A DNA stretch of 64,000 nt from JAKFXL01 sp947085765 (GCA_947085765.1 CAMTXZ010000004.1:1-64000), one strand, 5' to 3'. Shown: positions 8,188 to 17,449, numbered from the stretch's first letter. The notes: a model not told the origin generated them from the sequence alone. Made by a program: numbers and translations.

Positions 8188-10212
8188 TCACACCACACCA
8201 CCCTGCACCAACCCCATGCCTGCCTCCTGAACCCGTTTAATCTCATCACGTGCCTGCGCCGCCTCTTCGAACTCCAGATTCTGGGCATGTTTGTGCATCT
8301 TCTGTTCGAGCTGTTTGATTTTTTTGTTGAGTTCGGCTGCTGACATGGCGCCGTACTGAACCACCTCTTCCGCCACCTTGGCATAACGACGCGGATCACC
8401 CGGCACACCGGAGTAAGCTCCCTCCATGATATCGGCCACCTTACGCTCAATGCTTTTGGGGGTGATGCCATGTTCCAGGTTGTGGGCCACCTGTTTGGCA
8501 CGGCGACGGTCCGTCTCGTCGATAGCGCGCTGCATCGAGCCGGTGATCCTGTCGGCATAAAGGATCGCCCGGCCGTGCAGATTGCGGGCGGCACGACCAA
8601 TGGTCTGGATCAACGATCTTTCGGAGCGCAGAAACCCTTCCTTGTCTGCATCAAGAATCGCTACCAGTGAAACCTCAGGAATATCCAAACCTTCACGCAG
8701 CAGGTTGATGCCCACCAATACATCAAACAGGCCCAGCCGCAGGTCGCGGATGATCTCAACCCGTTCAACAGTATCTATGTCAGAGTGCAGATAACGTACC
8801 CGCACACCATGTTCAGTAAGGTAATCAGTCAAATCTTCCGCCATGCGTTTGGTCAGTGTGGTGACCAGCACCCGCTCGCCGGCCTTGGCCCGTTTATTGG
8901 CTTCCGACCACAGGTCATCCACCTGCGTGCCCACAGGGCGGATCTCAATCGCAGGATCAATCAGGCCGGTGGGTCGGACCACTTGCTCAACGGTGTTGTC
9001 GCCATGTTCCAGCTCGTAATTACCGGGGGTAGCCGAGACATAGATTGACTGCGTCGCGATGCGCTCAAACTCATCAAACCGCATCGGCCGGTTATCGAGC
9101 GCCGAGGGCAGGCGGAAGCCATACTCCACCAGTGTCTCTTTGCGGGAGCGGTCACCTTTATACATCGCCCCCAACTGCGGCACGGTGACATGGCTCTCAT
9201 CGATAACAACGATGGCGTCCTTGGGCAGATAATCAAACAGTGTCGGTGGCGCCTCACCCGGGTTACGCCCGGAGAGATAACGCGAGTAGTTTTCGATACC
9301 AGAGCAATAGCCCAGTTCAACAATCATTTCGATATCAAAAATGGTGCGCTGCTCCAGTCGCTGCGCCTCCACCAGTTTGTTGTTGTCACGCAGATAAGCG
9401 AGTCGTTCACGCAGCTCATCCTTGATCCGATCAACGGCATCCAACAGTGTCTGGCGCGGTGTGACATAGTGGCTCTTGGGGTAGATGGTGAGACGCTGCA
9501 CACGTTTGAGCACCTCGCCCGTGAGTGGATCAAAAAAGGCCAGCGATTCGATCTCATCATCAAAGAGTTCAACACGTACTGCGTCGCGGTCCGACTCGGC
9601 CGGATAGATGTCAATCACATCACCCCGCACCCGGTAGGTGGCACGACTCAGCTCGACATCATTACGGGTGTACTGCAACTCCGCCAGTCGCTGCAGGATC
9701 TCGCGCTGGCCAATGGTATCGCCACGCACCAGGTGCAGCACCATGCTCAGATAGGCCTGCGGATCACCCAGACCATAAATCGCCGAGACACTGGCGACGA
9801 TGATGGTGTCCTTACGCTCCATGATCGCCTTGGTGGCCGACAGGCGCATCTGCTCGATATGTTCGTTAACGGCGGAGTCCTTCTCAATAAAGGTGTCCGA
9901 CGACGGCACATAGGCCTCCGGCTGATAGTAGTCGTAATAGGAGACAAAATACTCAACCGCGCTTTCAGGGAAAAATTGTTTCATCTCGCCATAGAGCTGC
10001 GCCGCCAGCGTTTTATTGGGGGCAAGGATGATGGCGGGGCGCTGCACCTGCTGGATGACGTTGGCAATGGTGAAGGTCTTGCCAGAGCCGGTCACCCCCA
10101 GCAATACCTGGTGGGCGAGGCCATCATTAAGCCCCTCCACCAACCCTTTGATGGCGGCAGGCTGGTCACCAGCGGGCTTGAATGGAGAACTAATCGAAAA
10201 CAGCTTACTCAT
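8188..10212 (-). CDS. uvrB: excinuclease ABC subunit B
   Basis: UvrB is the damage-verifying helicase-like subunit of nucleotide excision repair, loaded by UvrA and incised by UvrC. The 674-residue length matches E. coli UvrB (673). Visible landmarks are the Walker A motif G-V-T-G-S-G-K-T (about residues 39-46), the beta-hairpin region Y-D-Y-Y-Q-P-E-A-Y-V-P, the D-E-S-H box, the motif VI region Q-T-I-G-R-A-A-R-N, and the C-terminal UVR coiled-coil domain that binds UvrC. It stands alone, divergent from the aminotransferase gene. I see no LexA-type CTGT-N8-ACAG operator upstream. Confidence 0.98.
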   Translation of the reverse strand: MSKLFSISSPFKPAGDQPAAIKGLVEGLNDGLAHQVLLGVTGSGKTFTIANVIQQVQRPAIILAPNKTLAAQLYGEMKQFFPESAVEYFVSYYDYYQPEAYVPSSDTFIEKDSAVNEHIEQMRLSATKAIMERKDTIIVASVSAIYGLGDPQAYLSMVLHLVRGDTIGQREILQRLAELQYTRNDVELSRATYRVRGDVIDIYPAESDRDAVRVELFDDEIESLAFFDPLTGEVLKRVQRLTIYPKSHYVTPRQTLLDAVDRIKDELRERLAYLRDNNKLVEAQRLEQRTIFDIEMIVELGYCSGIENYSRYLSGRNPGEAPPTLFDYLPKDAIVVIDESHVTVPQLGAMYKGDRSRKETLVEYGFRLPSALDNRPMRFDEFERIATQSIYVSATPGNYELEHGDNTVEQVVRPTGLIDPAIEIRPVGTQVDDLWSEANKRAKAGERVLVTTLTKRMAEDLTDYLTEHGVRVRYLHSDIDTVERVEIIRDLRLGLFDVLVGINLLREGLDIPEVSLVAILDADKEGFLRSERSLIQTIGRAARNLHGRAILYADRITGSMQRAIDETDRRRAKQVAHNLEHGITPKSIERKVADIMEGAYSGVPGDPRRYAKVAEEVVQYGAMSAAELNKKIKQLEQKMHKHAQNLEFEEAAQARDEIKRVQEAGMGLVQGGVV

Positions 10213-10297
10213 GGGGATTCTGCAATGCTTGTTAATCGAGTAATATTAACACCCTAAATCCTGCCAAAGCATTTTACCAGAGCACTATTGAGGCCCT

Positions 10298-11494
10298 ATG
10301 AGCTTAAATATTCGACTTTCCGACCGGGTGCAACGGATCAAACCGTCCCCAACACTGGCCATCAGCGCCAAAGCCAAGGCACTAAAGGCGGCTGGCAAAG
10401 ATATCATTGAGCTAGGGGCGGGTGAGCCAGACTTCGATACCCCCGAGCACATCAAGGAGGCAGCCATCAAGGCGATCCGTGATGGCTTTACCAAATACAC
10501 GGCTGTTGACGGCACCCCCGGTCTAAAACAAGCCATCATCACCAAGTTCGAGCGCGACAATGGTCTCCATTACGCCCCTGAGCAGGTGCTGGTCTCCTGT
10601 GGCGGCAAGCAGAGCTTTTTCAACCTGGCCCAAGCGATGCTCAACGCCGGTGACGAGGTGATCATCCCGGCACCCTACTGGGTCTCCTACCCCGACATGG
10701 TGCTGCTGGCCGATGCCACCCCGGTGATCATCGAGGCCGGTATTGACCAGGGATTTAAAATCAACGCTGATCAACTGGAAGAGGCAATCACACCACAGAC
10801 CCGCCTGTTTGTGCTCAACAGCCCCTCCAATCCCACCGGTGTCGCCTACACCCGTGCCGAGCTTGCGGCACTGGGCGAGGTATTGCGCCGCTATCCACAA
10901 GTGGTCATCGCCACCGATGACATGTATGAACACATTGTCTGGGCTGACGAACCCTTCAGCAACATCCTCAACGTCTGCCCCGATCTCTACGACCGCACCA
11001 TCGTGCTCAACGGCGTATCCAAGGCCTACTCCATGACCGGCTGGCGTATCGGCTATGCGGCCGGTCCACTGCCACTGCTCAAGGCGATGACCAAGATCCA
11101 ATCGCAGAGCACCTCCAACCCCACCTCCATTTCACAGGTGGCCGCCCAGGCAGCACTGTCTGGCGATCAATCCTGTATCAGCCACATGCTTAAGGCATTC
11201 AAAGAGCGCCACGATTATCTGGTAGCCGCGCTGAACAGTATCCACGACGTGAGATGCATCGAATCACAGGGAACCTTTTACGCCTTCCCCTCAATGCACG
11301 GAGTGATCAACAGCCATCCCGAGGCCGAAGATGATGTTGCCTTAAGCGATTTTCTGCTCAACGAGGCTGAAGTGGCTCTGGTGCCCGGCTCCGCCTTTGG
11401 CGCCCCAGGCTATGTGAGACTCTCTTACGCCACCTCGATGGAAAATCTCCAGACCGCCATCCAGCGCATCAAAAAAGTGCTTGGCAGCAGCTAA
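10298..11494 (+). CDS. aspB: aspartate aminotransferase, class I PLP enzyme (AspB-type)
   Basis: This transaminase interconverts aspartate and 2-oxoglutarate with oxaloacetate and glutamate. The 398-residue protein is of the type seen in thermophiles, Bacillus and many environmental proteobacteria rather than E. coli AspC: it has G-A-G-E-P-D-F near residue 40, K-Y-T near 66, the N-S-P-S-N-P-T-G motif at about 174-181 and the PLP-binding Lys242 in G-V-S-K-A-Y-S-M-T-G-W-R. It lies divergent to uvrB and is followed after 24 bases by a pseudopilin gene in the same direction. Prephenate or other amino-acid side specificities are possible. Confidence 0.93.
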   Translation: MSLNIRLSDRVQRIKPSPTLAISAKAKALKAAGKDIIELGAGEPDFDTPEHIKEAAIKAIRDGFTKYTAVDGTPGLKQAIITKFERDNGLHYAPEQVLVSCGGKQSFFNLAQAMLNAGDEVIIPAPYWVSYPDMVLLADATPVIIEAGIDQGFKINADQLEEAITPQTRLFVLNSPSNPTGVAYTRAELAALGEVLRRYPQVVIATDDMYEHIVWADEPFSNILNVCPDLYDRTIVLNGVSKAYSMTGWRIGYAAGPLPLLKAMTKIQSQSTSNPTSISQVAAQAALSGDQSCISHMLKAFKERHDYLVAALNSIHDVRCIESQGTFYAFPSMHGVINSHPEAEDDVALSDFLLNEAEVALVPGSAFGAPGYVRLSYATSMENLQTAIQRIKKVLGSS

Positions 11495-11518
11495 GCAAAT
11501 TTCTCTAAGGAAATGATC

Positions 11519-12058
11519 ATGCCGCACCACAGAATAGAGTCAAAACAACACAATGTTGGTTTTACCCTGGTGGAGCTGATGATCACGCTGGCGGTGGCAG
11601 CCATTCTTGCCACCGCCGCAGTCCCCTCCTTTATAAGCATGATTGCCAGCAACCGCGTCACCAGCGCCAGCAATGAGATGGTGACGGCGCTCAACCTAGC
11701 CAAGAGCGAGGCGGTGCGTAGCGGCCGGGACACCCTGCTATGCAAAAATATCGACTGTGATACAACAGGAAGCTGGGGTGATGGCTGGCTACTTTTTAAC
11801 GACGCCAATGGCGATGGCAAGAAAAATGATGGTGAGCAGATTATTCGTGTTCAGGCCGCCCCAGATCCAAGCCTGAGTTTTGTATTTAGGGATGGTAATT
11901 TTATTAAGTTCCTACCCAATGGCCGCACCAATGAGAATGGCCGATTCTGCTTCCGCAACAGTTACCAGGATGACAACAGCCGAGCAGTGATATTCACCAA
12001 CCTAGGACGTATCCGCACCGAAGTACGTACCGGTTCCAATGACGACTGTAAGCCTTAA
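11519..12058 (+). CDS. GspH/FimT-family type IV pseudopilin
   Basis: This is a minor pilin-like protein. A short leader ends in the prepilin peptidase site G followed by F-T-L-V-E-L-M-I-T-L, with the conserved Glu at +5 of the mature protein, then one hydrophobic helix and a GspH-like beta domain containing W-L-L-F-N-D-A-N-G-D-G and four Cys. I prefer ATG 11519 to ATG 11513 because CTAAGG ends eight bases before it. FimT/GspH proteins prime type IV pilus or type II secretion pseudopilus assembly and some bind DNA during uptake. No other pilus genes are adjacent, so it is an orphan gene that may be co-transcribed with the aminotransferase. Confidence 0.88.
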   Translation: MPHHRIESKQHNVGFTLVELMITLAVAAILATAAVPSFISMIASNRVTSASNEMVTALNLAKSEAVRSGRDTLLCKNIDCDTTGSWGDGWLLFNDANGDGKKNDGEQIIRVQAAPDPSLSFVFRDGNFIKFLPNGRTNENGRFCFRNSYQDDNSRAVIFTNLGRIRTEVRTGSNDDCKP

Positions 12059-12142
12059 CCTCTTCCCGCTTAAAAACTTGTCAAAGGGTCAAGTCATTTT
12101 CGTCAGCAGCAACATGGCCTACTGGCGCAAAACTGACACCTA

Positions 12143-12871
12143 CTACCAAACCAACACCACCAGCAACGCCACCTCCATAACTTCAACCATCGCCCCAGCA
12201 GTATCGCCGGTGGCACCCCCCAGACGTTGAACCATGCGGCTACGCAGCCAGACAAAGAGCAGTGCCGCAACCAGCAATACCGCAAGCGCGCCCCAGCCAA
12301 CAACAACCAGCGCAAAGAGCGCACAAGCGCCCAACACCCAGGCGACACTGTCGTGGGGTAGATTATCAGCTTGCTCGCTGCCCAACCCCTGGGCACGCAC
12401 ATAAGGTGTCCAGCGGAACAGTGCAATCACAGCGGCGCGGGCCAGCAGCGGCGCAATCAGCAGCCAGGACCACTGGCCGTGATCCAGCAATACGTGTAAA
12501 GCGGCCAGTTTAACCAGCAATACCACCACAATGGCTGTCAGTCCCATCGGGCCGCAGAAGGGGTCTTTCATGATACGCATGGTGGCTTCGTGGTCACCCT
12601 GGCCGCCAATCCAGCCATCTATCGTATCGGCCAATCCATCCAGGTGCAGCGCACCGCTGATGGCGACCCAAACCGCCAGGATCAACGCCGCCGTCAGGAT
12701 GTTGGGTTGTGACTGCGCCAACCACGCAGTGAACACCAATGCCATGCCGATGAGCGCGCCAACCAGCGGATAAAAGAGTACCGAACGCCCCTGTTCATCA
12801 GGCGAGATATGCCCCTGACTGGGCACCGGCAGACGGGTAAGAAACTGTAAGGCAATCCAGAATGGCCGCAC
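12143..12871 (-). CDS. cobS: adenosylcobinamide-GDP ribazoletransferase (cobalamin synthase)
   Basis: CobS joins adenosylcobinamide-GDP to alpha-ribazole(-phosphate), the last assembly step of vitamin B12, in the inner membrane. The protein of about 242 residues starts R-P-F-W-I-A-L-Q-F-L-T-R-L-P-V, carries the G-A-L-H-L-D-G-L-A-D-T-I-D motif and K-D-P-F-C-G-P-M-G, and has six or so membrane helices. I choose GTG 12871, nine bases after AGGGAG, rather than TTG 12877, which is only three bases from it. The gene overlaps or abuts the end of cobC and is last in the cob operon. Confidence 0.95.
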   Translation of the reverse strand: MRPFWIALQFLTRLPVPSQGHISPDEQGRSVLFYPLVGALIGMALVFTAWLAQSQPNILTAALILAVWVAISGALHLDGLADTIDGWIGGQGDHEATMRIMKDPFCGPMGLTAIVVVLLVKLAALHVLLDHGQWSWLLIAPLLARAAVIALFRWTPYVRAQGLGSEQADNLPHDSVAWVLGACALFALVVVGWGALAVLLVAALLFVWLRSRMVQRLGGATGDTAGAMVEVMEVALLVVLVW

Positions 12872-12873
12872 GA

Positions 12874-13485
12874 TCAAAGACTCCCTGCATGAAACATTAA
12901 ACTGGCCATGGCCTGCTGGCCCTGACCATCAACACGAATCCGGGTGATACCGGCATTGGGCACGTTGATGCAAAACATGCGCTCCAACGGTGTATCAAGC
13001 AGATGGCGCACCACCATACGAATCACACCAGCGTGCCCCACTAACAGTAGCTGCTGTCCGACATACTCTGCCAGTAGCTGATTCCAGGCGGCAACGACAC
13101 GCGCCTGGAACTCGGCGAGGGTCTCTGCCCCCGCGGGTCGGTGGATTATCGGGTCATTATAGAAGCGCTGGAGCGCGTCTGGATCTTTTGCCACGATCTG
13201 CTCTTTGGTTAACCCCTCCCACTCACCAAAACCGATCTCCATAAACCGCTCATCAAAGGCAAGTGGCAACTGGTGGCGCTGCGCCAGTTCGCTGGCAAAG
13301 GCAGCGCAGCGTGACAACGGCGAACTGACAATCGCCTGCCATGGGCAGTGGTCGGCAACCGCTTCGCGCATCTGCCGCCAACCTTTGTCGCTAAGAGGAT
13401 CATCGATCTTGCCGCGATAACGGCCACTACCGCCCACTGGTTCGCCGTGACGGATCAGGTCAATTGTGGTGACTGGTTCTGGCAT
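12874..13485 (-). CDS. cobC: alpha-ribazole phosphatase, histidine phosphatase family
   Basis: This enzyme removes the 5'-phosphate from alpha-ribazole phosphate or adenosylcobalamin phosphate. The 203-residue protein has the histidine-phosphatase signature I-D-L-I-R-H-G-E-P near residue 8, the second catalytic region F-G-E-W-E-G-L, and L-L-V-G-H-A-G-V-I-R near residue 150. Family members include broad phosphoglycerate-mutase-like phosphatases, but its position between cobT and cobS supports the CobC assignment. Its stop is adjacent to the cobS start. Confidence 0.93.
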   Translation of the reverse strand: MPEPVTTIDLIRHGEPVGGSGRYRGKIDDPLSDKGWRQMREAVADHCPWQAIVSSPLSRCAAFASELAQRHQLPLAFDERFMEIGFGEWEGLTKEQIVAKDPDALQRFYNDPIIHRPAGAETLAEFQARVVAAWNQLLAEYVGQQLLLVGHAGVIRMVVRHLLDTPLERMFCINVPNAGITRIRVDGQGQQAMASLMFHAGSL

Positions 13486-13543
13486 TCAACACCCCGCATA
13501 TAATTTTGTTCAAAGAAGCACATTTAACTCAACATCTCGACCA

Positions 13544-14587
13544 TTAAGTGGCGGCCTCAGCCTGATCAAGTGTCGCCATCTCCGCATGCAAGATGCAGGC
13601 TTGGCGTAGCAGAGGCACAGCAATGGCCGCGCCACTACCCTCCCCCAACCGCATACCAAGATCGAGCAACGGCTTGGCGTTGAGCGCATGAAGCACGTGG
13701 TGCTGACCCGGTTCGGTAGAGGTGTGGCCATAGAACCACCACGTACTGGCGCTAGTGTGAATACGACTTGCCAGGAGTGCGGCGACACTAGAGATAAAAC
13801 CATCAACCAGCACCGGCAATCCTCGCTGCGCGGCGGCGATGTAGGCCCCCACCATGGCGGCAATCTCAAAACCACCGAGACGCTGCAACAGATCCAACGT
13901 CGAATTGATGTCGGGCAAATGTAGGTCAAGGGCACACTGAATCACCGCCGCCTTATACACGCTATCGGCACGATCAATTCCGGTGCCAAAGCCTTCGATA
14001 TCCCGCGCCGATTTGCCCAGCAAGGCACAGGCCATGGCTGTGGCCGACATCACGTTGGCAACACCTACATCACCGGCAATAAACAGCTGCGCGCCACGAT
14101 CCAGCGCTCGCACCACCGCCCGCTGCCCAACCAACAAGGCCGCGGCAAGCTGCGCCGCTGTCATGGCCGGAGCATATCTAAAATTGGCGGTACCATGAGC
14201 AACTCGGGCACGCACCACGCCCTGGTTTCCGTTAAGGTTATGACCAACACCCACGTCCACCACTTCGAGTTCGGCCCCTAGATATTTGGCAAGCACCGCA
14301 ATCGCAGCGCCACCATTAGTAATGCTACGTATCGTCCCTTGAGTAACAGCATGAGGAAAAGCTGTGCCCTCCTCTTCAGCAATGCCATGATCGGCAGCAA
14401 AGATGGAGATTTGGATCTCTGTCAGATGCGGTTTGTTGCTGTTCTGCATGCCACACAGGCGCACGGCAATCTGCTCCATCACCCCCAGTGAACCCGGTGA
14501 TTTGGCCAACCGCAGTTGCCGATCAAGGGCGTGCTGATAGGCCGCCGTTGCGATCGGTTTAACAGGCTGATGCAGCCAATCCAACAT
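13544..14587 (-). CDS. cobT: nicotinate-nucleotide:dimethylbenzimidazole phosphoribosyltransferase, divergent
   Basis: CobT activates the lower-ligand base by transferring phosphoribose from nicotinate mononucleotide, giving alpha-ribazole phosphate. The 347 residues align with the family: P-G-S-L-G near residue 31, A-D-H-G-I near 65, G-G-A-A-I-A-V-L-A near 92, and the catalytic Glu in L-G-E-G-S-G-A near the C-terminus. It departs from the canonical G-E-M-G-I-G-N-T-T loop, reading G-D-V-G-V-A-N-V-M at about 172-180, and E-G-V-S-x-Y-P reads E-G-T-A-F-P. The ATG overlaps the cobU stop by one base (TAATG). A changed base preference is possible. Confidence 0.9.
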   Translation of the reverse strand: MLDWLHQPVKPIATAAYQHALDRQLRLAKSPGSLGVMEQIAVRLCGMQNSNKPHLTEIQISIFAADHGIAEEEGTAFPHAVTQGTIRSITNGGAAIAVLAKYLGAELEVVDVGVGHNLNGNQGVVRARVAHGTANFRYAPAMTAAQLAAALLVGQRAVVRALDRGAQLFIAGDVGVANVMSATAMACALLGKSARDIEGFGTGIDRADSVYKAAVIQCALDLHLPDINSTLDLLQRLGGFEIAAMVGAYIAAAQRGLPVLVDGFISSVAALLASRIHTSASTWWFYGHTSTEPGQHHVLHALNAKPLLDLGMRLGEGSGAAIAVPLLRQACILHAEMATLDQAEAAT

Positions 14588-15108
14588 TACAGAGACTCTC
14601 CTTTAAGAAGCAACGGCAAACCCGCAACGCTGAGTGTGACACGCTGACACTGTTGGGCCAGTGCCTGATGCAGCCAGCCGGCCTCATCACAGAAACGACG
14701 ACTCAACTCCCCCATCGGCACCACCCCCATGTTGACCTCGTTGCTCACCAGGATGATGTGACCTGGCAGTTGTGGCAGTAGCTCAAGCAGTGCCTGGCGC
14801 TCATATTGAAATACCGATTCAGAGGCAGAGCCGAGCAGGTTGCTGAGCCACAGGGTAAGGCAATCGACCAACAGACAGCGATCAGTGGCAGCACTCTGCC
14901 GCAACACATCGGCTAACGCAACGGGCTCTTCGATCAACGTCCACGCATCGGTACGTTCAAGGCGATGGCGCTGGATGCGTACCGCCATCGCCTCATCCTC
15001 AGCAGTGGCAGTAGCAATAAAGGTGAGGTGCAACCCCGACGCCAGGGCACGCTGCTGCGCCAGGGCGCTTTTACCGGAACGGACACCACCAAGAATCAGC
15101 TCTTTCAC
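14587..15108 (-). CDS. cobU: bifunctional adenosylcobinamide kinase / guanylyltransferase
   Basis: CobU (CobP) phosphorylates adenosylcobinamide and then guanylates it. The protein of 173 residues begins K-E-L-I-L-G-G-V-R-S-G-K-S-A-L-A, the family P-loop, and contains the G-strand L-V-D-C-L-T-L-W-L-S-N-L-L and V-S-N-E-V-N-M-G-V-V-P motifs. I chose GTG 15108, with GGAGG eight bases upstream, over the in-frame TTG 15123, which would lie inside that ribosome site. It is the first cob gene and follows the nucleotidyltransferase gene by only 39 bases, with no room for a cobalamin riboswitch. Confidence 0.94.
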   Translation of the reverse strand: MKELILGGVRSGKSALAQQRALASGLHLTFIATATAEDEAMAVRIQRHRLERTDAWTLIEEPVALADVLRQSAATDRCLLVDCLTLWLSNLLGSASESVFQYERQALLELLPQLPGHIILVSNEVNMGVVPMGELSRRFCDEAGWLHQALAQQCQRVTLSVAGLPLLLKGESL

Positions 15109-15147
15109 AGCACATGCCTCCAAAAAAGGGGCACTCTAACAAGCAAG

Positions 15148-16251
15148 CTACTCTTTTGCCACCGTTGGCTCTGCAAGTGAAGTGGAACCCTTATGGCTTT
15201 TGAACGCCTTGCGAATCAGATGTGGAAACAGCAGATGGAACGGCATGCGCAGATAGTGTGAACGAATGTATAACATCCACCGCGCCAATGCAGTGTAACG
15301 ATCATCACAGCTGACATGATCAGGGCGTAAGGCTCGCTCAAACAAAAAATCCATCAACCACAACAGCGCCGCAGGCGGACGGCCCAATCTGGCAACCGCC
15401 TTGACTGCAAATGATGGAATCGGCGTTGCTACCATCTGCGCCGTGTAGCGTAATGCGTAGTAGAGCGGCCGAGTCAAATCAAGCGTTACAGCACGCTCTA
15501 TCAGCTGCTCCCAAAATCCATTTTGCGTACCGAAGTGACGCAACAGCGCATCCAGATCCACCAGATCACGCAGACCATGTTCCAATTCACCCTCATGAAA
15601 GAGATGTGTAGCACTGTGGAGAATCATATCCACCGGTGTGAAGGTGCAAATTTCCATCTGCCCCGCCAGCGCCACTGCGGTAGCCAGCATTTTAGATGAA
15701 TCAGGCTTCAACCGCGCCGTCGGCGGCAGGATGGCATGGTGTACGTCAATCACCGCCCCACGCACCCCATGTTTCATCGGCGGGATCTCATGCATCCACT
15801 GACGATAATATTTTTGGTCGTACTCATCGTGGTGGGTAGTGCGCCAACCGTAGAGCAGTAGCGCATTCTCGACGGCCTCCATGCGCTGCTTTGGCACCAG
15901 GATATCGATATCAGAGAGCAACCGTCCCGGTGCGGCTGGCAATCCAGCCATGACGTAGGCCGCCCCCTTGAGCAATACCACGGGAATATCCAGATCACTC
16001 AGCGCTTTTTTTATGTTGGCAACTTCGTAACGTACCGACTGGGCCTGACGCTGGGCAAATGCCCATGCCGAATCGAGATGGCTCTGTGCCGGTTCCGGCA
16101 GATCGTTGTGGCCTGCCAGCAGATAGGCGAGCCGCGCCAGCAGGTCAGCATGGCGCGCCTGCCGGATCAACAGATCCCACTGTTGCAGACTCAACCCTGT
16201 GACCCGATCGGGATTGATCAGCACCTCAGACAGCAACGGCCGCGCCATCAT
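15148..16251 (-). CDS. nucleotidyltransferase family protein, HPr-rel-A associated
   Basis: This protein of 367 residues resembles the uncharacterised bacterial nucleotidyltransferases of the PF14907 type. The polymerase-beta-like core is visible as V-V-L-L-K-G-A-A-Y, then G-R-L-L-S-D-I-D-I-L-V near residue 110, with two Asp of the catalytic D-x-D. I chose ATG 16251: GGAG lies eight bases upstream and the ATG overlaps the kinase gene stop (ATGA). Enzymes of this set occur beside HprK-like kinase and PqqD-like genes. The substrate is unknown; AMP or another nucleotide transfer to a protein or small molecule is inference. Confidence 0.82.
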   Translation of the reverse strand: MMARPLLSEVLINPDRVTGLSLQQWDLLIRQARHADLLARLAYLLAGHNDLPEPAQSHLDSAWAFAQRQAQSVRYEVANIKKALSDLDIPVVLLKGAAYVMAGLPAAPGRLLSDIDILVPKQRMEAVENALLLYGWRTTHHDEYDQKYYRQWMHEIPPMKHGVRGAVIDVHHAILPPTARLKPDSSKMLATAVALAGQMEICTFTPVDMILHSATHLFHEGELEHGLRDLVDLDALLRHFGTQNGFWEQLIERAVTLDLTRPLYYALRYTAQMVATPIPSFAVKAVARLGRPPAALLWLMDFLFERALRPDHVSCDDRYTALARWMLYIRSHYLRMPFHLLFPHLIRKAFKSHKGSTSLAEPTVAKE

Positions 16252-17177
16252 GCTGACCACTCCAGCGCATCAAAAATCCGCACCGCATCGTCGAGTCGGC
16301 TGTAGGTAAACTCAAGACAGGCGGCGCCATCCACCACCTCAGCAAGCATGTTAAAACCGCGTGCTCCCGTGACGCTGTAGTTAAATGAGTTATCTGCCAG
16401 GTAAAGCCCCGTCTGCGCCTTGGAGCGGACTGTCATCAGGGCCTCGGCATTCGTCTGATAGCGCGGAAATATAATACCCCCCACTCGTGCTGTCTCAGCC
16501 GCACGCCTGATACTATCAGAGGGGGCCTTCATGAGCGCCACCGTGCCTTTAATGGTATCGAGTGACGCCCGGCTGATCACCGCTTGAGGCTCATAGTCAC
16601 GCATAATCTGAATCGACTCATTTTTCAGCCCGATCGGTCTGGGGCAGGGCACCACTTGGCCATCCGCCATGGAGATGATCGCCATCTCATCAGAAAAAAG
16701 CCGCCAACCGCGACTCACCAAGCCAGCACACAAGGTACTTTTACCCGAGCCAGGTGGCGCAGGCAGGATAATCGCCACGCCATTACGCTCTATCACGGCG
16801 GCATGAATCAACAGATAGCTATGCATCTGGCTCGCCACACACCAGTTCAACCCCCACTCAAACAGTGGCAGCGCTTGGTTTAACGGCAGCGGTTTAAAGG
16901 GGTGCAGGCCATCGTATGAGAACTTGACTTGCGGCCGATGCCAACGCCTTAGCCCCTGACTCTGCTCCAGGGCGAGGTAGTAATCCACAAAGCGGTCCGC
17001 CCCCCCGGCAATCAGCGGATATTCACCATATAACTGATAGACACCCTCGGCCACGCTGGTTATCGATGACTTCAGAGAGACCACAAACGGACCGACACTA
17101 AATGCCACCCCGGCACCAGCAAGCTGGGAGGAAAAACGGGCAAAGGATAAAGAGTTCAGAGGGGTTACGTGGGGCAT
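16248..17177 (-). CDS. HprK-related kinase A family protein
   Basis: This 309-residue protein is related to the kinase domain of HPr kinase. The Walker A motif P-A-P-P-G-S-G-K-S-T lies at about 139-148, followed by a Walker B-like L-F-S-D-E-M-A-I-I at about 160-168. A recognisable HPr or other PTS partner is not encoded nearby. It overlaps the PqqD-like gene by 13 bases and the nucleotidyltransferase gene by four, so the three proteins are made together. From memory of family naming, this corresponds to the HPr-rel-A system, often found in genomes with exosortase/PEP-CTERM sorting. The phosphorylation target is not known. Confidence 0.85.
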   Translation of the reverse strand: MPHVTPLNSLSFARFSSQLAGAGVAFSVGPFVVSLKSSITSVAEGVYQLYGEYPLIAGGADRFVDYYLALEQSQGLRRWHRPQVKFSYDGLHPFKPLPLNQALPLFEWGLNWCVASQMHSYLLIHAAVIERNGVAIILPAPPGSGKSTLCAGLVSRGWRLFSDEMAIISMADGQVVPCPRPIGLKNESIQIMRDYEPQAVISRASLDTIKGTVALMKAPSDSIRRAAETARVGGIIFPRYQTNAEALMTVRSKAQTGLYLADNSFNYSVTGARGFNMLAEVVDGAACLEFTYSRLDDAVRIFDALEWSA

Positions 17178-17449
17178 TGCAGGATATTCAACTTTACCAG
17201 CGCCGCCAGTCGCTGCTGCACGACAGGGTCAAAATCAATCCCTGGATCAACATCAATGTATTGCACAATCTTTTTCAGGATCTGCTCTTCAGAGAGACAC
17301 CCTTTTGCCAGCAGTTCAATAATCGCCATGCAGAGATCATCCACCACGTGGGTATCGCCGGAGAACTGATCATACAACAGTGTCTCGCCATCCCACCCCT
17401 TGTATAGAGGGTCAAAGCCCGACGCCAAACACCAACCGGAGGGGGACAT
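17165..17449 (-). CDS. PqqD-family protein, HPr-rel-A system
   Basis: This protein of 94 residues has the PqqD fold pattern: a short beta segment, then L-Y-D-Q-F-S-G-D-T-H-V-V-D-D-L and I-I-E-L-L-A-K-G-C-L-S-E-E-Q-I, ending in an amphipathic helix. PqqD-type domains bind precursor peptides or proteins and present them to modifying enzymes. I chose ATG 17449, nine bases after GGAGG, over the upstream GTG 17458. It lies between the exported TPGFW protein gene and the HprK-like kinase gene, so it could hand a partner to the kinase or nucleotidyltransferase; that is inference. Confidence 0.82.
   Translation of the reverse strand: MSPSGWCLASGFDPLYKGWDGETLLYDQFSGDTHVVDDLCMAIIELLAKGCLSEEQILKKIVQYIDVDPGIDFDPVVQQRLAALVKLNILQCPT

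Noticed and set aside
9190..10257. 355-codon plus-strand ORF opposite uvrB
   Set aside because: It lies wholly antisense to a complete, highly conserved uvrB gene and its translation has no recognisable motif or ribosome site; codon bias of the sense gene keeps this frame open.
10213..10297. LexA operator for uvrB
   Set aside because: No CTGT-N8-ACAG palindrome in the divergent region, despite uvrB being SOS-controlled in E. coli.
15109..15147. Cobalamin riboswitch upstream of cobU
   Set aside because: The gap is only 39 bases and no B12-box-like sequence is present.
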